Source of the DNA: Methylosinus sp. C49
GTDB lineage: Bacteria; Pseudomonadota; Alphaproteobacteria; Rhizobiales; Beijerinckiaceae
Direction: 5' to 3'
Length of the DNA stretch: 64,000 nt
Assembly: GCF_009936375.1 (NCBI RefSeq)
Contig: NZ_AP022332.1
Location: 2,760,501 to 2,824,500 of the forward strand
This document shows positions 36,807 to 44,538 of the stretch, piece by piece (positions within the stretch are counted from its first letter, which is position 1; every line of letters begins with the position of its first letter). A program made the position numbers and the translations under genes. Below the pieces are notes generated by a model. That model did no database searches, was not told the DNA's origin, and worked only from the letters and a program-made list of their open reading frames with translations.

Positions 36807-37555
36807 GCTCATCGCCGGCCGAGCGCCGCGATGCGCGCGCCCTGCTGCGCGAGGAGCGCGCCTTCGCGGCGGTCGAATTCGCGCTCGTGCTGCCGCTGGT
36901 CCTCGTCATCTATCTCGGCCTCGCGGAGCTGGCCCTCGGGCAGCGCGCGAGCCAAAAGCTCGATCTCGTCGCGCATACGCTCTCCGATCTCGCCGCGCAA
37001 CAATTGACCGGCGGCTCCAATTCCGGCCAGGCCGGAATGGACGAGGACACGATTCAGGCGATCTTTTCCGCCGCGACGACGCTGATGTCGCCGCTGCCGA
37101 CCACAAATCTCAAAATGACGATCTCGGAGGTCACGGTCAGCGCCGACGCGACGCAGACGAGCGGCTTTAAGGCGAGCGTGAATTGGACGATCGCCAAGAA
37201 CTCCGGCACGCTGCGCCCTTGCAAGATCAATGGCGTCGCCAAGCTCAACGCGGCCGATGTCGCGCCCGTCGATCCCAATTCGATGCCGACGAGCTATACG
37301 AGCGCGAAATCGGTGACGCTGGCCAACGCCGGCGGCGGCACGACGACGACCAGCGTGACGCCGACCATCGGCTCGATCATCGTCGCCGATGTGAGCTACA
37401 GCTATCAGCCCTCATTCAGCCGCACGATCACCTGGCTGAAGTCGGCGGCGCCGCTGATGTCGCGCACCAGCTATTCGCCGGTGCGCAACACCTACAGCCC
37501 CAATCATGTGCAATATTACATGACGAGCGGAACCAACTGCTCCACATCGCCCTGA
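36803..37555 (+). CDS. TadE/TadF-like minor pilin
   Basis: 250 residues. The N-terminal pseudopilin segment LREERAFAAVEFALVLPLVL contains the conserved Glu five residues into the helix; a long Ser/Thr-rich extracellular part follows with one Cys pair (LRPCKING and TNCSTSP). Coupled to the upstream TadE gene, so the two minor pilins are probably made in equal amount. Convergent with the phosphomutase gene, eight bases apart. Confidence 0.87.
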   Translation: MSSSPAERRDARALLREERAFAAVEFALVLPLVLVIYLGLAELALGQRASQKLDLVAHTLSDLAAQQLTGGSNSGQAGMDEDTIQAIFSAATTLMSPLPTTNLKMTISEVTVSADATQTSGFKASVNWTIAKNSGTLRPCKINGVAKLNAADVAPVDPNSMPTSYTSAKSVTLANAGGGTTTTSVTPTIGSIIVADVSYSYQPSFSRTITWLKSAAPLMSRTSYSPVRNTYSPNHVQYYMTSGTNCSTSP

Positions 37556-37562
37556 TACGCGG

Positions 37563-39062
37563 TCAGATCGTCTGATTATAGGCGCCGACTTCAGGGTTCT
37601 CGCGCAGCACGGCGTCCACCGCGTGGAACATCTCGCGCATGCGCGCCTCCGACACCGGGCTCTCGACCACGACGACCAGCTCCGGCTTGTTCGATGAGGC
37701 GCGCACCAGGCCCCATGTGCCGTCGGCGGTCGTCACGCGCACGCCATTCACAGTGACGAGATCGCGAATCTTCTGCCCGGTGAAGGCGACGCCATCGGCC
37801 TCCATCTTCTGGAAGCGCGCGATCACCTTGTCGACGACGCCATATTTCGTCTCGTCGGCGCAATGCGGCGACATGGTGGGCGAGCCCCAGGTCTTGGGCA
37901 GAGCGGCGTAGAGATCGGACATGGACTTGCCCGGATTGCGATCGAGCATCTGCAGCACATGCACCGCCGTCAGCAGGCCGTCGTCATAGCCGCGGCCGAC
38001 CGGCGCGTTGAAGAAGAAGTGCCCGGACTTCTCGAAGCCGGCGAGCGCTTTGAGCTCGGTGACGCGACGCTTGATGTAGGAATGGCCAGTCTTCCAATAA
38101 TCGGCCTTCACATTGCGCGAGATGAGCTCTGGATCGGTCGCGAACAATCCCGTCGATTTCACATCGACGACGAAGGTCGCGCCGGGATGCAGCTTGGAAA
38201 GATCGCGCGCCAGCATCACGCCGATCTTATCGGCGAAAATCTCCTCGCCCGTATTGTCGACGACGCCGCAGCGATCGCCGTCGCCATCGAAGCCGAGGCC
38301 GACATCGGCGCCGCTCTCGCGCACCTTGTCGGCCATGGCGTGCAGCATATGGAGATCTTCGGGGTTCGGATTGTAGTGCGGGAAATTATAGTCGAGCTCG
38401 GTGTCGAGCGGCACGACCTCGCAGCCGATGCGCTCCAGCAGCTTGGGCGCGAAGGCGCCGGCGGTGCCATTGCCGCAGGCGGCGACGACCTTCAGCTTGC
38501 GGGAGAGCGTTACGCCGGAGGCGAGATCGTCGAGATAGGTCTGGCCGAAATTCTCCACATAGCGATAGGAGCCGCCCTCGGCGGAACGGAAGGCGCCGGC
38601 GAGCACGATCTCCTTGAGGCGTGTCATCTCCACGGGGCCGAAGGTCACGGGACGCTGCGCGCCCATCTTCACGCCGGTCCAGCCATTGTCATTGTGCGAG
38701 GCCGTGACCATGGCGACGGCGGGAACATCCAGCGCGAATTGCGCAAAATAAGCCATGGGCGAGAGCGCGAGGCCGATATCGTGCACGCGCACGCCGGCGG
38801 CCATCAGGCCGGAGATCAGCGCAAGCTTTATGGAGGCGGAATAGGCGCGATAGTCGTGGCCGGTGGCGAGCTCGAGCGGCACGCCCATCTCATGGAGCAG
38901 CGTGCCCAGTCCGAGGCCGAGCGCCTGCACCCCCATGAGGTTGAGCTCCTTCTCGAACAGCCAGCGCGCGTCATATTCGCGAAACCCCGTCGGCTTCACG
39001 AGCGGCGTCGTCTCATAGGCGTAGGTGTTCGGGGCGAGATCGGAAACGGGGGTCGGAAACAT
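37563..39062 (-). CDS. Phosphomannomutase/phosphoglucomutase
   Basis: 499 residues from ATG 39062, supported by AGGAG. Active-site serine in VTASHNDNG, metal loop DGDGDRCGVVD, sugar-binding loop KSGHFFFNAPVGRGYDDG and phosphate-binding tail RASSNKPELVVVVE. It interconverts mannose or glucose 6- and 1-phosphates to feed GDP-mannose or UDP-glucose for polysaccharides. The ASHN in place of ASHNP suggests a variant loop, but all catalytic elements are there. Confidence 0.9.
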   Translation of the reverse strand: MFPTPVSDLAPNTYAYETTPLVKPTGFREYDARWLFEKELNLMGVQALGLGLGTLLHEMGVPLELATGHDYRAYSASIKLALISGLMAAGVRVHDIGLALSPMAYFAQFALDVPAVAMVTASHNDNGWTGVKMGAQRPVTFGPVEMTRLKEIVLAGAFRSAEGGSYRYVENFGQTYLDDLASGVTLSRKLKVVAACGNGTAGAFAPKLLERIGCEVVPLDTELDYNFPHYNPNPEDLHMLHAMADKVRESGADVGLGFDGDGDRCGVVDNTGEEIFADKIGVMLARDLSKLHPGATFVVDVKSTGLFATDPELISRNVKADYWKTGHSYIKRRVTELKALAGFEKSGHFFFNAPVGRGYDDGLLTAVHVLQMLDRNPGKSMSDLYAALPKTWGSPTMSPHCADETKYGVVDKVIARFQKMEADGVAFTGQKIRDLVTVNGVRVTTADGTWGLVRASSNKPELVVVVESPVSEARMREMFHAVDAVLRENPEVGAYNQTI

Positions 39063-39321
39063 CGCATCTCCTAAAGGACGAACCTCGGTTCGCATGCACA
39101 TAAGGGAAAAACGCCGCCGCGCCAAACCTCGGCGCGTCGATCCGCCGCGCGGCGCCGGCGAAACGAAACGACATATCCGACGCATCTGCCCGGCTTCCGA
39201 TCCATCAGGACAAAAAAATCAATCAGGACGCGAATAGGCGCGACATCGGCCGAGCAATGGCGGAGGACGAATTCAGCGACGTTTCATACGGATATGGAAT
39301 CGAGCGCCGATATATGACCGT

Positions 39322-39349
39322 TTTACGTCGGCGAGCCGAAAAATATAGA
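39322..39349 (+). promoter_or_regulatory. Possible sigma-70 promoter reading toward cytochrome b561
   Basis: TTTACG (39322-39327) and TATAGA (39344-39349) are 16 bases apart in an AT-rich patch of otherwise GC-rich DNA. A transcript from here would run through the hairpins at 39.4-39.5 kb to the b561 gene. Weak evidence. Confidence 0.3.
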
Positions 39350-39423
39350 AAATATTCTTTGCGCCGCACTCTGCGTTCTCGGCTGCGCCGTTGCGCCGGC
39401 AGGCCCTGCGACGGCTGCAGCGA

Positions 39424-39545
39424 GAAAAGCGCGGCGAACCATCGTGGTTCGCCGCGCCGGCCGCCTGGCGCACATGGGGGACGCGCCAGGCTAGCTCTCG
39501 ATGACTCTCGTAGAGTCAAAACGCTTTTCGGGGAGATCGGAGCGC
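39424..39545 (-). ncRNA. Candidate small RNA with three hairpins and an intrinsic terminator
   Basis: Minus-strand order: a 6-bp hairpin (39503-39517), a 9-bp hairpin with 11-base loop (39463-39491), and a 13-bp GC-rich hairpin (39429-39457) followed by TTTT. A promoter-like pair lies just upstream. The predicted RNA is about 120 bases. No protein frame in the region has convincing composition. The sequence matches no RNA family I know, so it is a prediction from structure alone. The terminator could alternatively be an insulator. Confidence 0.55.
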
Positions 39546-39551
39546 GGTTCA

Positions 39552-39580
39552 GCTATAGGCCAGGACGCCGTTATAGTAAA
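39552..39580 (-). promoter_or_regulatory. Candidate promoter for the small RNA
   Basis: On the minus strand TTTACT (39575-39580) and TATAGC (39552-39557) are separated by exactly 17 bases, placing a start site near 39545, directly in front of the first hairpin. Confidence 0.45.
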
Positions 39581-39675
39581 CTATTTCTATGGGATTTACA
39601 TAGTAATTCCGCGGCCGATTGCGCATTCGGAGCGGCTGGGCGATCATCGCCGCCGCAATGGCAAGGAGAATTCGC

Positions 39676-40215
39676 ATGGTCGAGCGACAGCCCTATTCGC
39701 CTCTCGCCAAGACGCTGCATTGGATCATCGCCGCTCTGGCGCTGACCTCCCTGCCGACCGGCGTGGTAATGGCCGATCTCGATAAAGGGCCGCTGCAGGA
39801 CAATCTGTTCGTGCTGCACGAATCGATCGGCGTCATCGTGCTGGCTCTGATGGTTCCCCGCCTTCTCGCGCGGCTGCGCCGTCGGCCGGGCTCCAGCGCC
39901 GATCTGACGCCGGCCGAGCGTCTCGTCTCGAAAGCGACGCATCGCGGGCTCTATCTGCTGCTGATCGCGACGCCGATCGTCGGCTGGCTGGCGTTGTCGG
40001 CCTATGGCCTCGGGCCGAGCTTCTTCTGGCTCGGCCATCTTCCGGCCCTCCTCGGCAAGGACGAGCCGCTATCGAAACAGCTCTTCGAGCTGCATGAGTT
40101 TCTCGGCTGGGTCCTGCTCGCGCTGATCGCGCTGCATATCGCCGGCGTCATCCGCCATCGCATCGCCGGCGACGAGGTCGTCTGGCGCATGCTTCCAGAG
40201 GCTTGGCGCAAATAG
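39676..40215 (+). CDS. Cytochrome b561
   Basis: 179 residues, four membrane helices. Haem-ligand histidines are expected in TLHWIIAAL, FVLHESIG, and ELHEFLGW/ALHIAGV. It starts PYSPLAKTLHW, typical of the CybB family, which passes electrons from ubiquinol, for example to superoxide. AAGGAG seven bases before ATG 39676 sets the start. Stands alone on the plus strand. Confidence 0.9.
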   Translation: MVERQPYSPLAKTLHWIIAALALTSLPTGVVMADLDKGPLQDNLFVLHESIGVIVLALMVPRLLARLRRRPGSSADLTPAERLVSKATHRGLYLLLIATPIVGWLALSAYGLGPSFFWLGHLPALLGKDEPLSKQLFELHEFLGWVLLALIALHIAGVIRHRIAGDEVVWRMLPEAWRK

Positions 40216-40257
40216 CGAATCGCGGGGACGCGCGATGCGTCCCCGCCGATCGCGCCC

Positions 40258-41031
40258 TCAGGCGTGGCCCTGCGTCGGGAAATACAGCCGGTAGACTTTC
40301 TGCCCCGGCGCCACGACCGATTCCTCGTGCCGCACAATGATCTTCGTGTCGGCGTCCGGGCCGATGGTCTCCCCGTCACCCAGCACAGCGCCGGCGTCGA
40401 CGAGATAAGCGGCGATATCGATCAGAAAGCCGTTCAGCTCGCTGGGATCGTCCTTGAAGCCCCGGGTCTCGATCTCCATCAGGCCAAAAGCCGTGAGCCC
40501 TTTGGTGATGGCCGAGACGCCGCCGTCCGGGTCGCGACCGAGCGCCACCGCGACGAAGAAGGGAATCGGCGGCTGATCGCCGCTTTTCGACACCACCTCG
40601 GCGACCAGCGCGGCCGGCCAGAGAGCGTCGGAGCCGGCGAAATGCACGGCGCAAGCGGCGGGCGTCGCCTCGATGACCGCCGTGATGGCGCGGCCGAGCA
40701 GGAGCGCGCGAGTCTTGGCGTCGGCGGCGCCGGTCACGGCCACCACCACATGGCCGGCATGGCCTTCGATCGCCGGCCAGACGTCCTTCCAATGCCAAGC
40801 GTAGGCGACGCAAGGATCATCCTCGGCGATGGGCGCCGGCGCCGCCACGCCGCCGATGGCCACCATGGCGCCATCGGCGAGAAACACGCTGGTTCCGCCG
40901 GGGATTTCCTTGTCCGGCGTCTGCGCCTGCGGGAAATGCCGCCGGATCGCGGCGCCGAGCGCCTCCCCCTCGGGAAGCAGCCCGTCCTTCGAGAGGACGA
41001 GCGCGAGCATTGTGTCATTGGGGGCGGCCAT
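40258..41031 (-). CDS. DUF4261-domain protein
   Basis: 257 residues. The C-terminal part (MEIETRGFKDDPSELNGFL, then GAVLGDGETIGPDAD) matches my recollection of DUF4261, whose function is unknown. The N-terminal part is Ala/Gly-rich with no signal or membrane helix. ATG 41031 is preferred to one 108 bases upstream, which lies in an unlikely N-terminal extension. It follows the four-gene operon by 115 bases and may or may not belong to it. Confidence 0.72.
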   Translation of the reverse strand: MAAPNDTMLALVLSKDGLLPEGEALGAAIRRHFPQAQTPDKEIPGGTSVFLADGAMVAIGGVAAPAPIAEDDPCVAYAWHWKDVWPAIEGHAGHVVVAVTGAADAKTRALLLGRAITAVIEATPAACAVHFAGSDALWPAALVAEVVSKSGDQPPIPFFVAVALGRDPDGGVSAITKGLTAFGLMEIETRGFKDDPSELNGFLIDIAAYLVDAGAVLGDGETIGPDADTKIIVRHEESVVAPGQKVYRLYFPTQGHA

Positions 41032-41146
41032 GCTGGGCTCCGGGTGAAAGGTGAGAATTGACGCGAGAGACCGAAGCGGACTCTCCGCCCGATTGCCCCA
41101 TGTCGGGAACCGTTTTGGTTCTAGCACAGATGGCGCCATAGGCGCT

Positions 41147-41989
41147 TCAGCCCGCCGCCCACCGGGCGAATAGATCCGAATGCCCGATCTCGCACCCTTC
41201 GGCCATCCGACGGGCGCGACGCCAATCCTCGATCGTCTCTGCCGAAATCTCCCCAGTCTCGGTCACGGCCGCCGCCGAGCCCTCGGCCAGAGCGGCGATC
41301 AACGCCGTTTCCCCCGCGCCGAGCCGCCAAGGGCTGGGCGCCGTCTCGACGCTATAGCCGAGCCTCTCCAGCGCGCGCGCCAGCACTTCCGCCGCACGCG
41401 GCCCGGCGGCCGGTCCAAAACCTTTGTCGCGCGCCTGATGGCGGCAGAAGGCGGCGAGCATTCGCCCATCGTCGGCATGCGGGGGCATCCAGCGCTCCTC
41501 GCCGGAATAGCTCAATATCGCATAGAGCGGCAGGCGGCGCGCCGCTATCTCCTCCGCAAAGGCCTCGAGCCATTGCGCCGAGACGAGATCGAAAAATGCC
41601 GCCGAGGTCGCGAGATCGATCTTTCCCGCGAGCGCCGCGCCTGCTCCGCCGGAGAGATCGGCGGTCCGAAATGCGACATCGAGACGCCGCGCTCCCTTGG
41701 AGAGCATCAGCGTCTCGCCCTCCTCCGCGGCGTCGGCCCAGGCGATGAGACGCGCTCTCGCGGCGGCGAGCAGCGCCGGATCATGATCGATGAGAAGCCA
41801 GTTCTGACGCGCCGGCAGAAATTCGGCGAGGCCGCGGAGATTGGAGCCGGCCCCGCAGGCGAGATCGACGATGCTCAGAGCGTCGCGATCCGCAAAAGCG
41901 CGCGCGACGCTCTCGCGCAAGGCGGGATTGCGCGCGGCATGATCTGCGCCCTCGCGCAGATCGAGCCATTCGGCCGAGAAACTGCTCAT
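41147..41989 (-). CDS. Class I SAM-dependent methyltransferase
   Basis: 280 residues. Motif I is VDLACGAGSNLRGLAEFL and the acidic strand-2 residue lies in WLLIDHDPALL. The rest (SAAFFDLVSAQWLEAF; ILSYSGEERWMPPHADD) is not diagnostic of any substrate. Start overlaps the glycosyltransferase stop (ATGA). It is last in a four-gene operon with a glycosyltransferase, a PTPS homologue and an MDR dehydrogenase, so it probably methylates the product of those enzymes. Confidence 0.85.
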   Translation of the reverse strand: MSSFSAEWLDLREGADHAARNPALRESVARAFADRDALSIVDLACGAGSNLRGLAEFLPARQNWLLIDHDPALLAAARARLIAWADAAEEGETLMLSKGARRLDVAFRTADLSGGAGAALAGKIDLATSAAFFDLVSAQWLEAFAEEIAARRLPLYAILSYSGEERWMPPHADDGRMLAAFCRHQARDKGFGPAAGPRAAEVLARALERLGYSVETAPSPWRLGAGETALIAALAEGSAAAVTETGEISAETIEDWRRARRMAEGCEIGHSDLFARWAAG

Positions 41990-43032
41990 GCCGCCTCCCT
42001 CGCCACATTGGCGATGATGCGCGCCGTCTCTTCCCAGCGCGGCAGCGCCCGACCGGCGCGCCAGGACGCCTCGCCGAGCCGCGCCCGCAAGGCCGAAACC
42101 GCAATGATCGCGCGCAGAGCCTCCCGTAGCGCCGCCACGTCGCCGGGCGGAATTTTCAAAGCGGCGCTATCGGGGATCGTGTCGCCCGCGGCGCCTCCCG
42201 TCGTCGCGACGATGGGCAGCCCGCGCGCCAGCGCCTCGGCGAGCGCCATGCCGTAGCCCTCGTGGAGCGATGCGGAGACGAAGACATCGGCGCGATGAAA
42301 GACCGCGTCCAGCGCCTCGCCAGAAAGCTCGCCGCGCAGAGCGATGCGCCCGCCGAGGCCCTTCGCCTCTATGAGCTGCGCGAGATCGGTCGCCGTCTGC
42401 GGCGAATGGCCAGCGCCGCCGACGATGGCGAGGCGCCAGTCGAGATCACAAAGGCCGCTCAGCGCCTCGACCAGAAGATGGAACGCCTTGCGCGGAATGA
42501 TCGAGCCGACGGCGAGCAGCGCCGGCGCGCCGCCCGAGCCTCTTGCGCGCTCGGCCGGATCGGTTCCCGGCGGAGCGATGGTCAGCTTGCGCTCGCAGAC
42601 GCCGAAATCGCGGATCAGCGTCTCGCCCGTATGCGCGCTGGTGGCGATCACATGAGCGGCGCGGGCCAGCGCCCGACGCTCGCTCTCGCGCAGCGCCGCT
42701 GCGCGCTCCGGCGCGAGCCACGCCTCGAGGCAGAGCGGATGATGGCAGAGCGCCACGATCGGCGCCGCAATGGCTGCGATCGCCGTCTCGGAGAGCGCGC
42801 CATAGGCGAGGCCGTCGATGAGCGCGACATCCTCCGCCGTCAATTCACGCGCGAGAATCGCGGCGACGGCGCCCTCCTCCTCGGCCGTCGGATGCGGAAA
42901 GCCGCCCGGCAGCGCGAGATGGACCGCCGCGACGCCCTGCTGCGCCAATTCCGCGAGGACGCGGCGGTCATAGCCGTAACCGCCGGTCCTCGCCTCTATG
43001 TCTCCGGGAATGGCGAAGACGAGACGCCTCAC
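41986..43032 (-). CDS. Glycosyltransferase family 4 protein
   Basis: 348 residues from GTG 43032, which overlaps the upstream stop (GTGA); an ATG 18 bases earlier lies inside the neighbouring gene. GT-B fold with an N-terminal GYGYDRRVLAEL segment, VGSIIPRKAFHLLVEAL at the domain junction and the EX7E donor-site motif in HEGYGMALAEALARGLP. Donor and acceptor sugars cannot be read from sequence. Its coupling to a pterin-synthase homologue suggests a small-molecule rather than polysaccharide acceptor. Confidence 0.88.
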   Translation of the reverse strand: MRRLVFAIPGDIEARTGGYGYDRRVLAELAQQGVAAVHLALPGGFPHPTAEEEGAVAAILARELTAEDVALIDGLAYGALSETAIAAIAAPIVALCHHPLCLEAWLAPERAAALRESERRALARAAHVIATSAHTGETLIRDFGVCERKLTIAPPGTDPAERARGSGGAPALLAVGSIIPRKAFHLLVEALSGLCDLDWRLAIVGGAGHSPQTATDLAQLIEAKGLGGRIALRGELSGEALDAVFHRADVFVSASLHEGYGMALAEALARGLPIVATTGGAAGDTIPDSAALKIPPGDVAALREALRAIIAVSALRARLGEASWRAGRALPRWEETARIIANVAREAA

Positions 43033-43427
43033 ACGGCGCCCTCGAACCATGCGCGGGCGACATGGGATTCGTGCAGCGTCACGCGAATGCGCGAGATCCC
43101 TTCGCCGCCCGGCCCGAGCGCGCCGGTGCGGGCGGCGGCGGCCATGGCGTCGAAAATATGCCGCGACAGAAATTCGGTCGTCGTCTGCCGGCCCTTGAAC
43201 TGCTCGATCTCGTCGAGATTCTGATAGTTCAGCGGCGCCAGCGTCGCCTTCAGCGCGTCATGGGCGCGGCCGATGTCGACGACCACCTCGTCGACGGTCA
43301 GCGTCTCACGAAAAAACGCCACATCGACGACGAAAGTCGCGCCATGAAGGCGCTGCGCCGGGCCGAACAGCTCGCCCTTGAAGCTATGGGCGATCATGAT
43401 GTGGTCGCGAACTTCGACTGCGTACAT
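43029..43427 (-). CDS. Degenerate 6-pyruvoyltetrahydropterin synthase/QueD homologue
   Basis: 132 residues, whole-length T-fold. Aligned by eye with E. coli QueD, the first zinc His is kept (His14), but the catalytic Cys is Ala24, the HGH zinc pair is His28-Gly-Ala30 and the catalytic Asp-His pair is Asn67-Tyr68. The pterin-anchoring Glu is kept as Glu120 (LHES). It therefore may bind a pterin but cannot use QueD chemistry. GTGA couples it to the glycosyltransferase. Confidence 0.85.
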   Translation of the reverse strand: MYAVEVRDHIMIAHSFKGELFGPAQRLHGATFVVDVAFFRETLTVDEVVVDIGRAHDALKATLAPLNYQNLDEIEQFKGRQTTTEFLSRHIFDAMAAAARTGALGPGGEGISRIRVTLHESHVARAWFEGAV

Positions 43428-43439
43428 TTTCTTCTCCGT

Positions 43440-44444
43440 TCAATAGCGAAACAATGTGGCGAGGCCGCTCGCCCCGGGCGCGAGAATGCGCTCTAGCTCC
43501 CGCGGCGCGTCGGCGAAGGGAATTTCCTCGGTGATGAGCGCGTCGAGGCGCGGATCGGCGAGCAGCTCCAGCGCCTTGTCCAGCCGACGCGCGTAGCTCC
43601 AGCGTGGCCGGCGCGAGGGCGCGACCTGCCCCACTTGCGAGGAGACGAGCCGCAGCCGATTGGCGTGAAAGCCGCCGCCGAGCGGCGCGGAGACCTGCCC
43701 CTCCCCATACCAGCTCAATTCGACGATCGTCGCCTCCGGCCCCGCCGCGGCGAGCGACAGCGCCAGCCCCTCGGAGGAAGCGCTAGCGTGGAAGACGACA
43801 TCCGCGCCCAATTCCACCAGCGCGTCGGCGCCGACGAATCGCGCGCCGAGACTCTCGGCGATCTCAGCGCGAGACGCCTCGCGATCATGGATCAGCACCT
43901 CGGCGCCCGGCAGGCGCGCGGCGAGTGCGGCGACCAGCAGGCCGAGAACGCCGGCGCCGATGACGACGATGCGGTCGCCCGGCCCGGCGCCCGAATCCCA
44001 AAGCCCGTTCAGCGCCGTCTCCATATTGGCGGCGAGCGGCGCGCGGCGCGCCGGCGTCTCTTTCGGAATCGGCCGCAGCATTGCGACGGGCGCGACGAAA
44101 AAATCCTGATGCGGATGGAGGCAGAACACGTCGCGGCCGAGAAGATCGGCCGGCCCTTCCTCGACGCGGCCGACGGCGCAATAGCCGTATTTCACCGGAA
44201 AGGAGAAAGCGCCCTCCTGAAACGGCGCGCGCATGCGCTCCCATTCCGAACGCGGCGCCCGGCCTTCGAAGACGAGCCGCTCGGTGCCGCGGCTGACCGC
44301 GCTCCACAGCGTCCGCACCAGCGCCTCCTCCGGCCCGGGCGTCGCGAGACGCGAAGTGCGCAGCGCCGCGCTCCGCGGCGCCGCGATCCATAGGGAGCGC
44401 GCCTCTTTCACACCATCAAAGTAGGATTTATGCGACTCGGCCAA
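43440..44444 (-). CDS. Zinc-less MDR-family dehydrogenase
   Basis: 334 residues. Medium-chain dehydrogenase fold with nucleotide-binding VVIGAGVLGLLVAALAA. The zinc features are absent: the catalytic Cys position is Ser51 in SRGTE, the GHE motif is Gly87-Tyr88-Cys89 and the four-Cys structural lobe is missing. This arrangement recalls BchC-like and other zinc-free MDR enzymes. It heads the four-gene operon, 12 bases before the PTPS homologue, and faces opgH divergently. Substrate unknown. Confidence 0.85.
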   Translation of the reverse strand: MAESHKSYFDGVKEARSLWIAAPRSAALRTSRLATPGPEEALVRTLWSAVSRGTERLVFEGRAPRSEWERMRAPFQEGAFSFPVKYGYCAVGRVEEGPADLLGRDVFCLHPHQDFFVAPVAMLRPIPKETPARRAPLAANMETALNGLWDSGAGPGDRIVVIGAGVLGLLVAALAARLPGAEVLIHDREASRAEIAESLGARFVGADALVELGADVVFHASASSEGLALSLAAAGPEATIVELSWYGEGQVSAPLGGGFHANRLRLVSSQVGQVAPSRRPRWSYARRLDKALELLADPRLDALITEEIPFADAPRELERILAPGASGLATLFRY

Positions 44445-44538
44445 TTTACAAACCTCGTGCCTCGCGGATATTGCTAGAGCACGGCGGCGATGCGCGCCAG
44501 CCGACTTTCCCGCGCCCGTATAGGAAACGACGACGCGA

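Noticed and set aside
39431-39455. Terminator for the phosphomutase gene
   Set aside because: The phosphomutase is transcribed away from it and begins at 39062, so the minus-strand terminator lies upstream of its start rather than after its stop.
39257-39745. 162-residue plus-strand frame before cytochrome b561
   Set aside because: Basic and low-complexity composition and it runs through the RNA hairpins; the b561 gene has its own strong start at 39676.
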